Part shown: positions 21,641 through 29,783 of the stretch, in pieces
How positions within the stretch are numbered: the stretch's first letter is position 1
Layout of the letters: each line of letters starts with the position of its first letter
Position numbers and translations under genes: made by a program
Assembly (NCBI RefSeq): GCF_003061005.1
Contig: NZ_QAIK01000040.1
Coordinates: 24,218 to 56,739 of the forward strand
DNA length: 32,522 nucleotides
Reading direction: 5' to 3'
From: Pseudomonas sp. HMWF021
GTDB lineage: Bacteria > Pseudomonadota > Gammaproteobacteria > Pseudomonadales > Pseudomonadaceae
Notes under the pieces: model-generated
Database searches by the model: none
Seen by the model: the letters and a program-made list of their open reading frames with translations, nothing else
What the model was told of the DNA's origin: nothing

Positions 21641-23473
21641 ATGCTCTATCGCCGTTTCGAACAACTGATCGACATATTCCGCGACGCTCCGACCGCGTCC
21701 CCACCGGATCGTGTCTGGCCCTTCTATACCTATTACCTCAAGCAGGTCTGGCCGAGTTTTGCCGCCCTGCTCGTCGTCGGCCTGTTCGCCGCACTGATCG
21801 AAGTGGCGCTGTTCAGTTACCTGAGCCGCATCATCGACCTGGCCCAGGGCACGCCCAACCCGAATTTCTTCAGCGACCACGCCCTCGAACTGACCTGGAT
21901 GGTGGTGGTGGCGCTGGTGCTGCGGCCGATCTTCTTCGGCCTGCACGACCTGCTGGTGCATCAGACTCTAAGCCCCGGCATGACCAGCATGATCCGCTGG
22001 CAGAACCACAGCTACGTGCTCAAGCAGAGCCTGAATTTCTTCCAGAACGATTTCGCCGGGCGCATCGCCCAACGCATCATGCAGACCGGCAACTCGCTGC
22101 GTGATTCGGCGGTGCAGGCCGTGGACGCACTGTGGCACGTGCTGATCTACGCGATCAGTTCGCTGGTGCTGTTCGCCGAGGCCGACTGGCGCCTGATGAT
22201 CCCGCTGCTGACGTGGATCGCCGCCTACATCGGCGCGCTGTACTACTTCGTGCCACGGGTGAAAAATCGCTCGGTGGAAGCCTCCGACGCGCGCTCGAAA
22301 CTGATGGGGCGAATCGTCGACGGTTACACCAACATCGCCACCCTCAAGCTGTTCGCCCACACCAATTTCGAACAGCACTACGCCAAGGAAGCCATCGAAG
22401 AGCAGACGGTCAAGGCGCAGATGGCCGGCCGCGTGGTGACCAGCATGGACGTGGCGATCACCACCATGAACGGCCTGCTGATCGTCGGCACCACCGCACT
22501 GGCGCTGTGGTTGTGGACCCAGTCGCTGATCACCGTCGGCGCGATTGCCCTGGCGACCGGTCTGGTGATCCGCATCGTCAACATGTCCGGCTGGATCATG
22601 TGGGTGGTCACCGGCATCTTCGAAAACATCGGCATGGTCCAGGACGGTCTGCAGACCATCTCGCAACCGGTCAGCGTCACCGACCACGAACAGGCCAAAC
22701 CGCTGGCCGTGGCCCGTGGCGAAGTGCGTTTCGAGCATGTGGATTTTCACTACGGCAGGAAGAAAGGCATCATCGGCGACCTCAACCTGACCATCAAACC
22801 GGGTGAGAAAATCGGCTTGATCGGCCCGTCCGGTGCCGGCAAATCGACCTTGGTCAACCTGCTGCTGCGCCTCTACGACGTCGAGGGCGGACGCATTCTG
22901 ATCGATGGGCAGAACATCGCCGAAGTCGGTCAGGAAAGCCTGCGCGCGCGGATCGGCATGATCACTCAGGACACGTCGTTGCTGCACCGTTCGATCCGCG
23001 ACAACCTGCTGTACGGCAAGCCTGACGCCACCGATGCCGAACTCTGGGATGCGGTGCACAAGGCCCGCGCCGACGAGTTCATTCCGCTGCTGTCGGACGC
23101 TGAAGGTCGCACCGGTTTCGACGCACACGTCGGCGAGCGCGGGGTCAAATTGTCCGGCGGTCAGCGCCAGCGCATCGCGATCGCCCGGGTGCTGCTCAAG
23201 GACGCGCCGATCCTGATCATGGACGAAGCAACCTCGGCACTGGATTCGGAAGTCGAAGCGGCGATTCAGGAAAGCCTGGAAACCCTGATGCAGGGCAAAA
23301 CCGTGATCGCCATCGCCCACCGCCTCTCAACCATCGCCCGCATGGACCGGCTGGTGGTGCTGGAAAACGGCAAGATCGCCGAGAGCGGCACCCACGCCGA
23401 ACTGCTGGCCCATCGCGGGTTGTATGCGCGGTTGTGGGCGCACCAGACCGGGGGATTTGTCGGCATCGATTGA
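21641..23473 (+). CDS. ABC exporter, fused permease and ATPase
   Basis: A 610-residue half-transporter of the multidrug/lipid exporter type. Six transmembrane segments lie between about residues 35 and 330. The nucleotide-binding domain has Walker A GPSGAGKS (395-402), the Q-loop ITQD (441-444), signature LSGGQRQ (504-510), Walker B ILIMDEA (524-530) and the H-loop in IAHRLST (558-564). The protein probably works as a homodimer in the inner membrane. The substrate is unknown. ATG at 21641 is chosen despite the distant Shine-Dalgarno, because no closer start exists in frame. It follows ppiA by 88 bases. A REPIN lies downstream. Confidence 0.94.
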   Translation: MLYRRFEQLIDIFRDAPTASPPDRVWPFYTYYLKQVWPSFAALLVVGLFAALIEVALFSYLSRIIDLAQGTPNPNFFSDHALELTWMVVVALVLRPIFFGLHDLLVHQTLSPGMTSMIRWQNHSYVLKQSLNFFQNDFAGRIAQRIMQTGNSLRDSAVQAVDALWHVLIYAISSLVLFAEADWRLMIPLLTWIAAYIGALYYFVPRVKNRSVEASDARSKLMGRIVDGYTNIATLKLFAHTNFEQHYAKEAIEEQTVKAQMAGRVVTSMDVAITTMNGLLIVGTTALALWLWTQSLITVGAIALATGLVIRIVNMSGWIMWVVTGIFENIGMVQDGLQTISQPVSVTDHEQAKPLAVARGEVRFEHVDFHYGRKKGIIGDLNLTIKPGEKIGLIGPSGAGKSTLVNLLLRLYDVEGGRILIDGQNIAEVGQESLRARIGMITQDTSLLHRSIRDNLLYGKPDATDAELWDAVHKARADEFIPLLSDAEGRTGFDAHVGERGVKLSGGQRQRIAIARVLLKDAPILIMDEATSALDSEVEAAIQESLETLMQGKTVIAIAHRLSTIARMDRLVVLENGKIAESGTHAELLAHRGLYARLWAHQTGGFVGID

Positions 23474-23479
23474 TCACGC

Positions 23480-23561
23480 AAGATCAAAAGATCGCAGCCT
23501 TCGGCAGCTCCTACAGTGTATTTCTACTCACCTGTAGGAGCTGCCGAAGGCTGCGATCTTT
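23480..23561. repeat. REPIN between the ABC exporter and aqpZ
   Basis: Both arms are the CCTTCGGCAGCTCCTAC variant and mirror each other; the spacer of about 20 bases is TG-TATTTCTACTCAC. Placed six bases after the ABC exporter stop. Confidence 0.93.
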
Positions 23562-23695
23562 GCTTTTTGGGGTCGCTGGAAATCCACAAAATCCCTGCTG
23601 TACTCAGCCAAGGTTCCAGCGCGGAACCTGTCGTAAATCGGCAAGGAAGCACAACGCATCACAGTCTCGATAGCACGCCTATCAAGGACTCTCTC

Positions 23696-24391
23696 ATGTC
23701 TCTGTTCAAACGTTCAGTCACTGAGTTGTTGGGTACGTTCTGGCTGGTTTTGGGTGGTTGTGGCAGTGCGGTGCTTGCGGCGTCTTCGCCGCTGGGCATC
23801 GGGGTGCTGGGGGTGGCCCTGGCGTTTGGTCTGACGGTGCTGACCATGGCGTTCGCCATTGGTCATGTCAGCGGCTGTCACCTCAATCCCGCGGTGTCAG
23901 TCGGTTTGGTAGTTGGCGGGCGGTTTCCGGCCAGGGAGTTGCCGGCCTATGTCATCGCCCAGGTGCTGGGCGGGATACTTGCCGCTGCCCTGCTCTACTA
24001 CATCGCCAGTGGCAAGGAAGGTTTCGATATCGCCGCCGGCCTGGCCTCCAACGGTTACGGCGAACACTCACCGGGCAAATATTCGATGGCAGCAGGCTTT
24101 GTCACCGAGCTGGTGATGACCGGGATGTTCGTGATCATCATCCTTGGCGCCACCGACAGACGCGCCCCGGCGGGCCTCGCACCGATTGCCATCGGCCTGG
24201 GCCTGACGCTGATTCACCTGATCTCGATCCCGGTCACAAACACCTCGGTCAACCCGGCACGCAGCACCGGGCCGGCGCTGATGGTCGGCGGCTGGGCGAT
24301 TGCGCAGTTGTGGATGTTCTGGGTCGCGCCGCTGCTGGGCGCGGTAGTGGGCGCAACGATCTATCGCTGGCTGGGTAAAGAGGAATCCTGA
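23696..24391 (+). CDS. aqpZ: Aquaporin Z
   Basis: A 231-residue water channel with six membrane helices and two half-helices with NPA at residues 64-66 (HLNPAVS) and 186-188 (SVNPARS). The selectivity filter residues are Phe44, His174, Thr183 and Arg189, matching the water-specific filter of E. coli AqpZ rather than a glycerol facilitator. ATG at 23696 follows AAGGA; a longer frame starts in the REPIN and is rejected. It is monocistronic between two REPINs. The protein equilibrates water across the inner membrane. Confidence 0.95.
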   Translation: MSLFKRSVTELLGTFWLVLGGCGSAVLAASSPLGIGVLGVALAFGLTVLTMAFAIGHVSGCHLNPAVSVGLVVGGRFPARELPAYVIAQVLGGILAAALLYYIASGKEGFDIAAGLASNGYGEHSPGKYSMAAGFVTELVMTGMFVIIILGATDRRAPAGLAPIAIGLGLTLIHLISIPVTNTSVNPARSTGPALMVGGWAIAQLWMFWVAPLLGAVVGATIYRWLGKEES

Positions 24392-24401
24392 AACCACCGC
24401 C

Positions 24402-24487
24402 TCCCTGTAGGAGCTGCCGCAGGCTGCGATCTTTTGATCTTAAAAACCACATCAAAAGATCGCAGCCTGCGGCAGCTCCTACAGGGA
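24402..24487. repeat. REPIN between convergent aqpZ and DUF482 genes
   Basis: Perfectly inverted arms beginning TCCCTGTAGGAGCTGCCGCA and ending in the mirror; the outer CCCTGTAGG also pairs, giving one of the longest stems in the window. It ends one base before the stop codon of the DUF482 gene. Confidence 0.95.
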
Positions 24488-24488
24488 T

Positions 24489-25613
24489 CTAGGTTTGGCG
24501 GTAGGGCAAGGCTGTTTTGGCTTCCTCGGCGTACGCAAGAACGCCGGCGCGTTCCTGTTGCAGGAAGTCTTTGACGGCGGCCTTCAGGCCCGGATGACGC
24601 AGGTAGTGCCATGAGTGGGTGATCACCGGTTCAAAACCGCGAATCAGTTTATGTTCCCCCTGAGCACCCGCATCAAAGCGCTGATACCCCTGGGCAATCG
24701 CATAGTCCATGCCCTGATAAAAACAGGTCTCGAAATGCAGCCGGTCAAACTCGGCCAGGCAGCCCCAATAGCGCCCGTAGAAGCTGTCGCCTCCCACCAG
24801 GCTGAAGGCCATCGCCACTGGCCGTGATCCTTGTTTGGCGAACACTACCCGAATCGCCTCCGGCATCCGCTCGGCCAGCAGGCTGAAGAACTCGCGTGTC
24901 AGGTATGGCGCCTGACGCCGCACCGCGTAAGTGTTGGCATAGCAGGCGTAGACAAAATCCCATTGCGACTCGTCCAGCTCGCGCCCCTGCCGCCATTCGA
25001 ACTCGAAGCCCTGCCCCGCCACTTGCTCGCGCTCTTTGCGCATCTGCTTGCGCTTGCGCGAACTGAGCACGTCGAGAAAATCCTGAAAGTCGCGATAGCC
25101 GCGATTCTGCCAGTGATACTGACAGCCAATTCGCTGCAGCCAGCCCGGCTGCTCGACCATCGCGGCGTCGGTGAACGAGTCAGTGAAATTGATGTGTGCA
25201 CTGGAAAGCCCTTCTATTTCCAGGTAACCCGGCAGGCTCTTCAGCAGTTCGAAACCGTCCTCGACATTCGCCGCCAATAGTCGCGGGCCGCTGACCGGAC
25301 TGAACGGCACCGCCGTCAGCAGTTTGGGGTAGTAATCGATACCGGCCCGGGCGCAGGCATCGGCCCAGCCGTGATCGAACACGTACTCGCCGTAGGAATG
25401 CCACTTGCGATAACTGGGCAGCGCCGCGATCAGCCGATCGCCTTCGACGTGCAGCAGATGCTCGGCTTGCCACCCCGTGTGCGGGCCAACGCTGCCGCTG
25501 TCTTCAAGGGCCGAGAGAAAGGCGTGCCGCAGAAACGGCTGGTTCTCGGGCACCAACGCATCCCATGTCGCCGGAGCGATTTCCGACAGGTTTTGCAGAC
25601 GTTGCAACGGCAT
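24489..25613 (-). CDS. DUF482 (FemAB-like) GNAT-family acyltransferase
   Basis: A 374-residue protein of the DUF482/FemAB-like group within the GNAT superfamily. Typical sections are NQPFLRHAFLSALEDSGSVG near residues 23-43, SRKRKQMRKEREQVAGQG in the middle, FYGRYWGCLAEFDRLHFETCFYQGMDYAI near 280-310 and RFDAGAQGEHKLIRGFEPV near 316-335. Members are widespread in proteobacteria; the acceptor is not known. I chose ATG at 25613 because GGAG precedes it by nine bases; an in-frame GTG at 25628 is less well placed. It lies next to the Porin_5 gene, divergently, over a 280-base gap. Confidence 0.9.
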   Translation of the reverse strand: MPLQRLQNLSEIAPATWDALVPENQPFLRHAFLSALEDSGSVGPHTGWQAEHLLHVEGDRLIAALPSYRKWHSYGEYVFDHGWADACARAGIDYYPKLLTAVPFSPVSGPRLLAANVEDGFELLKSLPGYLEIEGLSSAHINFTDSFTDAAMVEQPGWLQRIGCQYHWQNRGYRDFQDFLDVLSSRKRKQMRKEREQVAGQGFEFEWRQGRELDESQWDFVYACYANTYAVRRQAPYLTREFFSLLAERMPEAIRVVFAKQGSRPVAMAFSLVGGDSFYGRYWGCLAEFDRLHFETCFYQGMDYAIAQGYQRFDAGAQGEHKLIRGFEPVITHSWHYLRHPGLKAAVKDFLQQERAGVLAYAEEAKTALPYRQT

Positions 25614-25804
25614 CAACTGGCTCTCCACATCTTGGCGTCAAAGCCCAGCGAGTATCGCTGATCGGCATCCATTGCACACGCTCAATCGGGCGACAGCGCT
25701 CTAACTCAATAGTTCACGCCAACTTTGTATCGTCATCGACATGACATCACTTAGCCACTGCTCTGTCATAAACCATCGCGATACTCGCTCCTGTTTTTAG
25801 AGCG

Positions 25805-25870
25805 CCGGGTTCTACCCGGACACTGTTTTCCGACGTACGCGTCGGTGTGCCCAGGATGGTTCAGCCATCC
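25805..25870 (+). promoter_or_regulatory. Three consecutive hairpins in the Porin_5 leader
   Basis: Three stem-loops occur in a row: CCGGGT-TCT-ACCCGG (25805-25819), CCGACG-TACG-CGTCGG (25830-25845) and GGATGG-N5-CCATCC (25854-25870). The GGAG ribosome-binding site at 25883-25886 and ATG at 25893 follow. This is a structured 5' untranslated region if the promoter lies upstream of 25805. Confidence 0.6.
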
Positions 25871-25892
25871 CCTCTCATCTTCGGAGATTGCT

Positions 25893-27215
25893 ATGCGTCT
25901 TGCTTCCACGAAAACTGCGGCGGCCCTGTGCGGTGGCCTGTTACTGGCCATAAGTGTTCCGGCCAGTGCTGCAGTCGACGCCAAACTGCTCGACATGCTC
26001 AAGGCTAACGGTTCCATTTCCCAGGCGCAGTACATCGAACTGCAAACCGAACTGGCCAAGGATCAGAAGGCTCAGCAAATCGCGCAGCAGGCGCAGCAAG
26101 AGACCAACGAGCAAATCGCGGCAACCGCGAAGAAAACCAATGAGCTGAGCTCCTTCGACCAGAAACTCGCCTGGGCCGCCAAGACCCAGTTCAAGGGTGA
26201 CGTGCGTATTCGGCAGGAGACCGTCAAGATCGACGGCGAGTCCAACAACGGCGGCCGCGACAAGGATCGCCAACGCATCCGTGCCCGCCTCGGCGCCTAC
26301 ACCGAGATCAACCCGCAAGTCGACACCGGTATCCGTATCGCTACCGGCGGCGGTGACGATGCCCGTTCGACCAACCAGGACATGGACAACTACTTCGACA
26401 AGAAGCAGATCTGGCTCGACCTGGGCTACATCGACTACCACCCGGATGCGATCAAGAACCTGCACGTGATCGGCGGCAAAATGTTGCAGCCATGGGTGAG
26501 CATGGGCGACGTGATCTGGGACAGCGACATCAACCCGGAAGGTCTGGCCGTCACCTACAAATATCCACTGGGCAGCAGCGCCGAACTGTTCGGCAGCCTG
26601 GGTAACTACACCCTCAAGGACAACGTCGACGGCGAAGGCGTGCAGTTCCGTCACGACCTGCGTCTGACTGCCGGTCAGTTGGGCAGCCGTTTGGCGATCA
26701 CCGACAACCTGAAACTGACCCTGGGCGGCAGCGTCTACGCCTACCAGAACGACGAAGACAGCCGTTGCACCGGGACTTCCACACCGTGCGCACTGTCGGT
26801 CAACGGCAACTCGGCGAACAACGAGTTCCGCTTGTACGAAGGTTTCAGCCAGATCGATATTGGCGGTCTGCCAATGCCGCTGTCGTTCTACGGCCAGTAT
26901 GTGAAGAACAACGACGCCGTGACCGACGCCGATACCGCGTGGCTGGTCGGTGCCAAGTCGAAAGTCTTCGGTCTGAACCTGGACTACAACTATCGCGACG
27001 TACAGCGTGACGCCGTGGTCGGTGCGTTTACCGACTCCGACTTCGCCAACGGCACCACCGGTTCCCGTGGTCACAAGTTCAAGGTCGGTTACGACATCGA
27101 CAAGAACTTCGCCATCGGCGCCACGTACTTCCTGACCAAGGCCGACTTCTCCAGCCGCACCCAGCGCGACGCAGACACCAACACCCTGCAACTGGATGCG
27201 GAAGCGAAGTTCTAA
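25893..27215 (+). CDS. Putative outer-membrane porin (Porin_5 type)
   Basis: A 440-residue secreted porin. The Sec signal peptide is at residues 1-26 (cleavage after ASA). A short helical, probably coiled-coil segment (about 45-85, rich in Gln, Ala and Glu) precedes a beta-barrel with many alternating amphipathic strands. The barrel ends in the expected C-terminal Phe (AEAKF) for BAM recognition. The WVSMGDVIWDSDINPEGLAVTY stretch near residues 200-221 is typical of the family. Two Cys near residue 294 (SRCTGTSTPCALS) could bridge a loop. ATG at 25893 follows GGAG; an upstream in-frame ATG at 25845 lies inside the hairpin leader and is rejected. Confidence 0.93.
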   Translation: MRLASTKTAAALCGGLLLAISVPASAAVDAKLLDMLKANGSISQAQYIELQTELAKDQKAQQIAQQAQQETNEQIAATAKKTNELSSFDQKLAWAAKTQFKGDVRIRQETVKIDGESNNGGRDKDRQRIRARLGAYTEINPQVDTGIRIATGGGDDARSTNQDMDNYFDKKQIWLDLGYIDYHPDAIKNLHVIGGKMLQPWVSMGDVIWDSDINPEGLAVTYKYPLGSSAELFGSLGNYTLKDNVDGEGVQFRHDLRLTAGQLGSRLAITDNLKLTLGGSVYAYQNDEDSRCTGTSTPCALSVNGNSANNEFRLYEGFSQIDIGGLPMPLSFYGQYVKNNDAVTDADTAWLVGAKSKVFGLNLDYNYRDVQRDAVVGAFTDSDFANGTTGSRGHKFKVGYDIDKNFAIGATYFLTKADFSSRTQRDADTNTLQLDAEAKF

Positions 27216-27310
27216 AAGGCGTCACCCTATAGCCTGACGCGGGCGGGACGATCCCCATCATCCGTTCGTTTCGTCCGCGCCGGGCTATTTCTGCAGGATG
27301 CAAAAAAAAA

Positions 27311-27393
27311 CCTGTAGGAGCTGCCGCAGGCTGCGATCTTTTGATCTTCAAAAACAAGATCAAAAGATCGCAGCCTTCGGCAGCTCCTACAGG
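27311..27393. repeat. REPIN that runs into the anti-sigma gene
   Basis: The left arm is the GCCGCAGGC variant and the right arm the GCCTTCGGC variant, so the stem has mismatches at its middle. The right arm extends to 27393 and includes the CTG and TAG codons at the 3' end of the anti-sigma gene. Confidence 0.92.
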
Positions 27394-27626
27394 AGATTAT
27401 CCTTGCGGCGTTGCTCGGCCAGACGCTCGGCCAGCGCATCCACACCCTCTTGCGGTTTCTCCGGCATCACCTTCAGCGTGGCCTGCATCAATCGCATCTG
27501 GCGAATGAAACGCCGGCAATTGGGGCAGAACATCAGGTGATGGCGCACCATCAGTTTCTCGCGAAAGCTCAACTGGCCATCGAGATAATCGCTGGAGCGT
27601 GCCACTTGTTCCTTGCAGGTCAGCAT
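27387..27626 (-). CDS. Anti-sigma factor, zf-HC2 type
   Basis: A 79-residue protein with MLTCKEQVARSSDYLDGQL and the zinc-finger HHLMFCPNC (His-x3-Cys-x2-Cys, residues about 30-37), the ZAS-type signature of small zinc-binding anti-sigma factors. Cys4 would be the fourth ligand. It has no membrane segment, so it should be cytosolic. ATG at 27626 overlaps the ECF sigma stop (TGA at 27622-27620) by seven bases, a tight coupling expected for a sigma/anti-sigma pair. The last two codons, CTG and the TAG stop, are part of a REP arm. Confidence 0.88.
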   Translation of the reverse strand: MLTCKEQVARSSDYLDGQLSFREKLMVRHHLMFCPNCRRFIRQMRLMQATLKVMPEKPQEGVDALAERLAEQRRKDNLL

Positions 27627-28234
27627 TCGCCGGTCTCCTCAAAATGCTCCACCGTGGCGAAGACTTTTAGCCGCGCCCGATGCAGCAGCACGCGGACATT
27701 GGAGAGCGAGATCTCCAGAAGATTACAGATTTCCTCCAACTCCAGCCCCTGACGCTCGCGCAACAGCAAAACACTGCTTTGCAGCTCCGACAGACTCAGC
27801 AGTGTGCGCTCCAGGCATTCGCGCAGCTCACTTTCGGTCAGCAGCGCCTCGGGGGTGTCCTGGTGCCACGCGAACGGCGCGACCAGCCAATGTCCATCGC
27901 CGGAAGAAAAGCGGTCATCGTCGATGGTGCCGTGGGGCGATGGCAGGTCATCCATCAACACCTCGCGGCGATTGAGCTTGTAGCGACTCTTGGCCGAATT
28001 GGCGGTGATGGTCAACAACCAGGTCTTGAGACTGGAACGTCCCTCGAAGCTACCGATGTGGCGTACCACCGACAGCCAGGCGTCCTGCACCACTTCTTCG
28101 ACATGGCGCTGGCCGACAATCGCGTAAGCCACGGCGCGCATGGCACTCTGGTAAGTGCTGACCAGTTCCTTGAAAGCTTTTTGCTCACCGGCCAACAGGC
28201 GTTCGAGCAATTGGGTGTCGTCCATTACGGCCAT
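27620..28234 (-). CDS. ECF-type RNA polymerase sigma factor
   Basis: A 204-residue sigma-70 family protein. Region 2 covers about residues 10-90 (LLERLLAGEQKAFKELVSTY, VVQDAWLSVVRHIGSFEGRSSLKTWLLTITAN). A linker of about 45 residues follows. Region 4 is near residues 138-190 (RTLLSLSELQSSVLLLRERQ, EICNLLEISLSNVRVLLHRAR). It would direct transcription when released from the cytosolic zinc-finger anti-sigma encoded next to it. I chose ATG 28234 because GAGG lies five bases upstream; ATG 28252 would add six residues. The region upstream is completely taken by a REPIN. Its target genes are unknown. Confidence 0.9.
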   Translation of the reverse strand: MAVMDDTQLLERLLAGEQKAFKELVSTYQSAMRAVAYAIVGQRHVEEVVQDAWLSVVRHIGSFEGRSSLKTWLLTITANSAKSRYKLNRREVLMDDLPSPHGTIDDDRFSSGDGHWLVAPFAWHQDTPEALLTESELRECLERTLLSLSELQSSVLLLRERQGLELEEICNLLEISLSNVRVLLHRARLKVFATVEHFEETGEC

Positions 28235-28264
28235 TGGCGCCTCTTTTCTCATAAGGTCAAAAGC

Positions 28265-28332
28265 AAAAGATCGCAGCCTGCGGCAGCTCCTACAGAAATC
28301 AGTGTAGGAGCTGCCGCAGGCTGCGATCTTTT
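28265..28332. repeat. REPIN between KAS III and the ECF sigma gene
   Basis: Perfect arms AAAAGATCGCAGCCTGCGGC...and their mirror, with the compact spacer GAAATCAGT. It occupies most of the 107-base gap between the KAS III stop and the sigma ATG. Confidence 0.95.
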
Positions 28333-28341
28333 CAGGCGAAC

Positions 28342-29463
28342 TCAGCGCTTGCGCAGGATCACGCTGCCGATCGAGTAACCGGCGCCGAACGAACTCAGTA
28401 CCGCCAGCGAACCGCTGGCCAGATCGTCCTGATATTTGTGGAAGGCAATCACCGAGCCGGCGGAGCTGGTGTTGGCGTAGGTGTCGAGAATCACCGGCGC
28501 TTCTTCTTCGGTGGCTTCACGCCCCAGCAGTTTGCGCACGATCAAGTGGTTCATGCTCAGGTTGGCCTGGTGCAGCCAGAAGCGCTTGACGTCGCCAACG
28601 TTGAGTTTGTTTTCCTCCAGGTGCTCACCGATCAGCTCGGCGACCATCGGACAGACGTCCTTGAACACCTTGCGGCCTTCCTGCACGAACAGCTTGTCGC
28701 GAGCACCGATGCCCTCTTCCGCAGCACGGTTGAGGAAGCCGAAGTTGTTGCGGATATTGTTGGAGAACTTGGTCAGCAGTTTGGTGCTGACCACATCGAA
28801 CTGGTGTTGGGAAGTGGCTGTGTCAGCACGCTCGATGATCACCGCAGTGGCAGCGTCGCCGAAGATGAAGTGACTGTCGCGGTCACGGAAGTTCAGGTGC
28901 CCGGTGCAGACTTCCGGGTTGACCATCAGGATCGCCCGGGCCTGGCCCAGTTGCACGCTGTTGGCGGCGGCCTGAATGCCGAAGGTCGCCGAGGAGCAGG
29001 CGACGTTCATGTCGAAACCGAAACCCTGAATGCCCAGCGCTTCCTGGACTTCGATGGCAATGGCCGGGTAGGCGCGCTGCAGATTGGAGCAGGCAACGAT
29101 CACGCCGTCGATGTCGGCGGCGGTCTTGCCGGCGCGTTGCAGCGCCTGTTCAGCGGCGCCGATGGCCATCTGGCACAGCACCGACCATTCGTCGTTGGAT
29201 CGCTCCGGCAGACGCGGGGCCATGCGCGCAGGATCGAGAATGCCGTCCTTGTCCATGACAAAGCGGCTCTTGATGCCCGAGGCCTTCTCGATGAAGGCGG
29301 CGCTGGATTCGGTCAGCGCCTGGACTTCACCGCTGGCGATGGCATCGGCGTTGTCGGCGTTGAACTGCGCAACATAGGTATTGAAAGACTGCACCAGCTC
29401 TTCGTTGGAGATGCTGTTGGCCGGGGTGTACAGGCCGGTGCCGCTGATGACGACGTTATGCAT
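28342..29463 (-). CDS. Beta-ketoacyl-ACP synthase III, PA3286-like
   Basis: A 373-residue thiolase-fold condensing enzyme. The catalytic triad is visible as Cys156 in MNVACSSAT, His298 in FWLHQANLSMNH and Asn331 in DTYANTSSAG. The glycine-rich end SSFGAGYSIGSVILRKR is also typical. Length and N-terminus (MHNVVISGTGLYTPANSIS) match PA3286 of P. aeruginosa, which feeds medium-chain acyl-CoA from beta-oxidation into fatty acid synthesis by condensing it with malonyl-ACP. That function is inferred from similarity. ATG at 29463 follows GAGAA; a longer frame to 29517 lacks support. The two genes downstream, an ECF sigma and its anti-sigma, run in the same direction across a REPIN. Confidence 0.93.
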   Translation of the reverse strand: MHNVVISGTGLYTPANSISNEELVQSFNTYVAQFNADNADAIASGEVQALTESSAAFIEKASGIKSRFVMDKDGILDPARMAPRLPERSNDEWSVLCQMAIGAAEQALQRAGKTAADIDGVIVACSNLQRAYPAIAIEVQEALGIQGFGFDMNVACSSATFGIQAAANSVQLGQARAILMVNPEVCTGHLNFRDRDSHFIFGDAATAVIIERADTATSQHQFDVVSTKLLTKFSNNIRNNFGFLNRAAEEGIGARDKLFVQEGRKVFKDVCPMVAELIGEHLEENKLNVGDVKRFWLHQANLSMNHLIVRKLLGREATEEEAPVILDTYANTSSAGSVIAFHKYQDDLASGSLAVLSSFGAGYSIGSVILRKR

Positions 29464-29783
29464 GGTCGTTTCTCTAATCTGTTCAGGCAGAAAGCGCTGG
29501 CACCGACGTACCAACACACAAAGGGTCTATTCCCGTCCGGGGGACGCTGACCTGGCATCTTTTCTTGCCGCACGTGACTTCGCCGAAGGCTCTGGGTCGC
29601 GAAACCGGCATTTATGGTCGCGAAGTTTGCCATAAACCTTGGCTTTTGGCGCCTTCTCCCGCAAAACGCACTCCCTGTAGGAGCTGCCGCAGGCTGCGAT
29701 CTTTTGATTTTGCTTTTTAAAAGATCAAGATCAAAAGATCGCAGCCTGCGGCAGTTCCTACAGGGGCGATGCAGGGTTTGGGA
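29464..29783. promoter_or_regulatory. 320-base region upstream of KAS III, downstream of hrpA
   Basis: The part next to hrpA holds a REPIN (29672-29766). The rest is the likely promoter region of the KAS III gene. It contains GGTCGCGAA twice, at 29595-29603 and 29616-29624, 21 bases apart. An inverted pair TTTATGG and CCATAAA (29611-29617 and 29630-29636) overlaps the second copy. No gene is seen. Confidence 0.45.
29672..29766. repeat. REPIN downstream of hrpA with a long spacer
   Basis: The left arm starts TCCCTGTAGGAGCTGCCGCA and the right arm carries one change (GCAGTTCCTAC instead of GCAGCTCCTAC). The spacer is longer than in the other copies and contains a duplicated AAGATCAAGATC. Confidence 0.93.

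Noticed and set aside
25941..27191. Minus-strand frame of 416 codons across the Porin_5 gene
   Set aside because: Valine-rich shadow of strong codon bias in the porin; the porin has signal peptide, barrel pattern and terminal Phe.
28438..29550. Plus-strand frame across KAS III
   Set aside because: The minus strand has the full Cys-His-Asn catalytic set; the plus frame has no recognisable feature.
1725..29766. CRISPR-like interpretation of the recurring repeats
   Set aside because: The repeats are inverted pairs scattered singly between genes, without direct repeats or regular spacers, and no cas genes are present.
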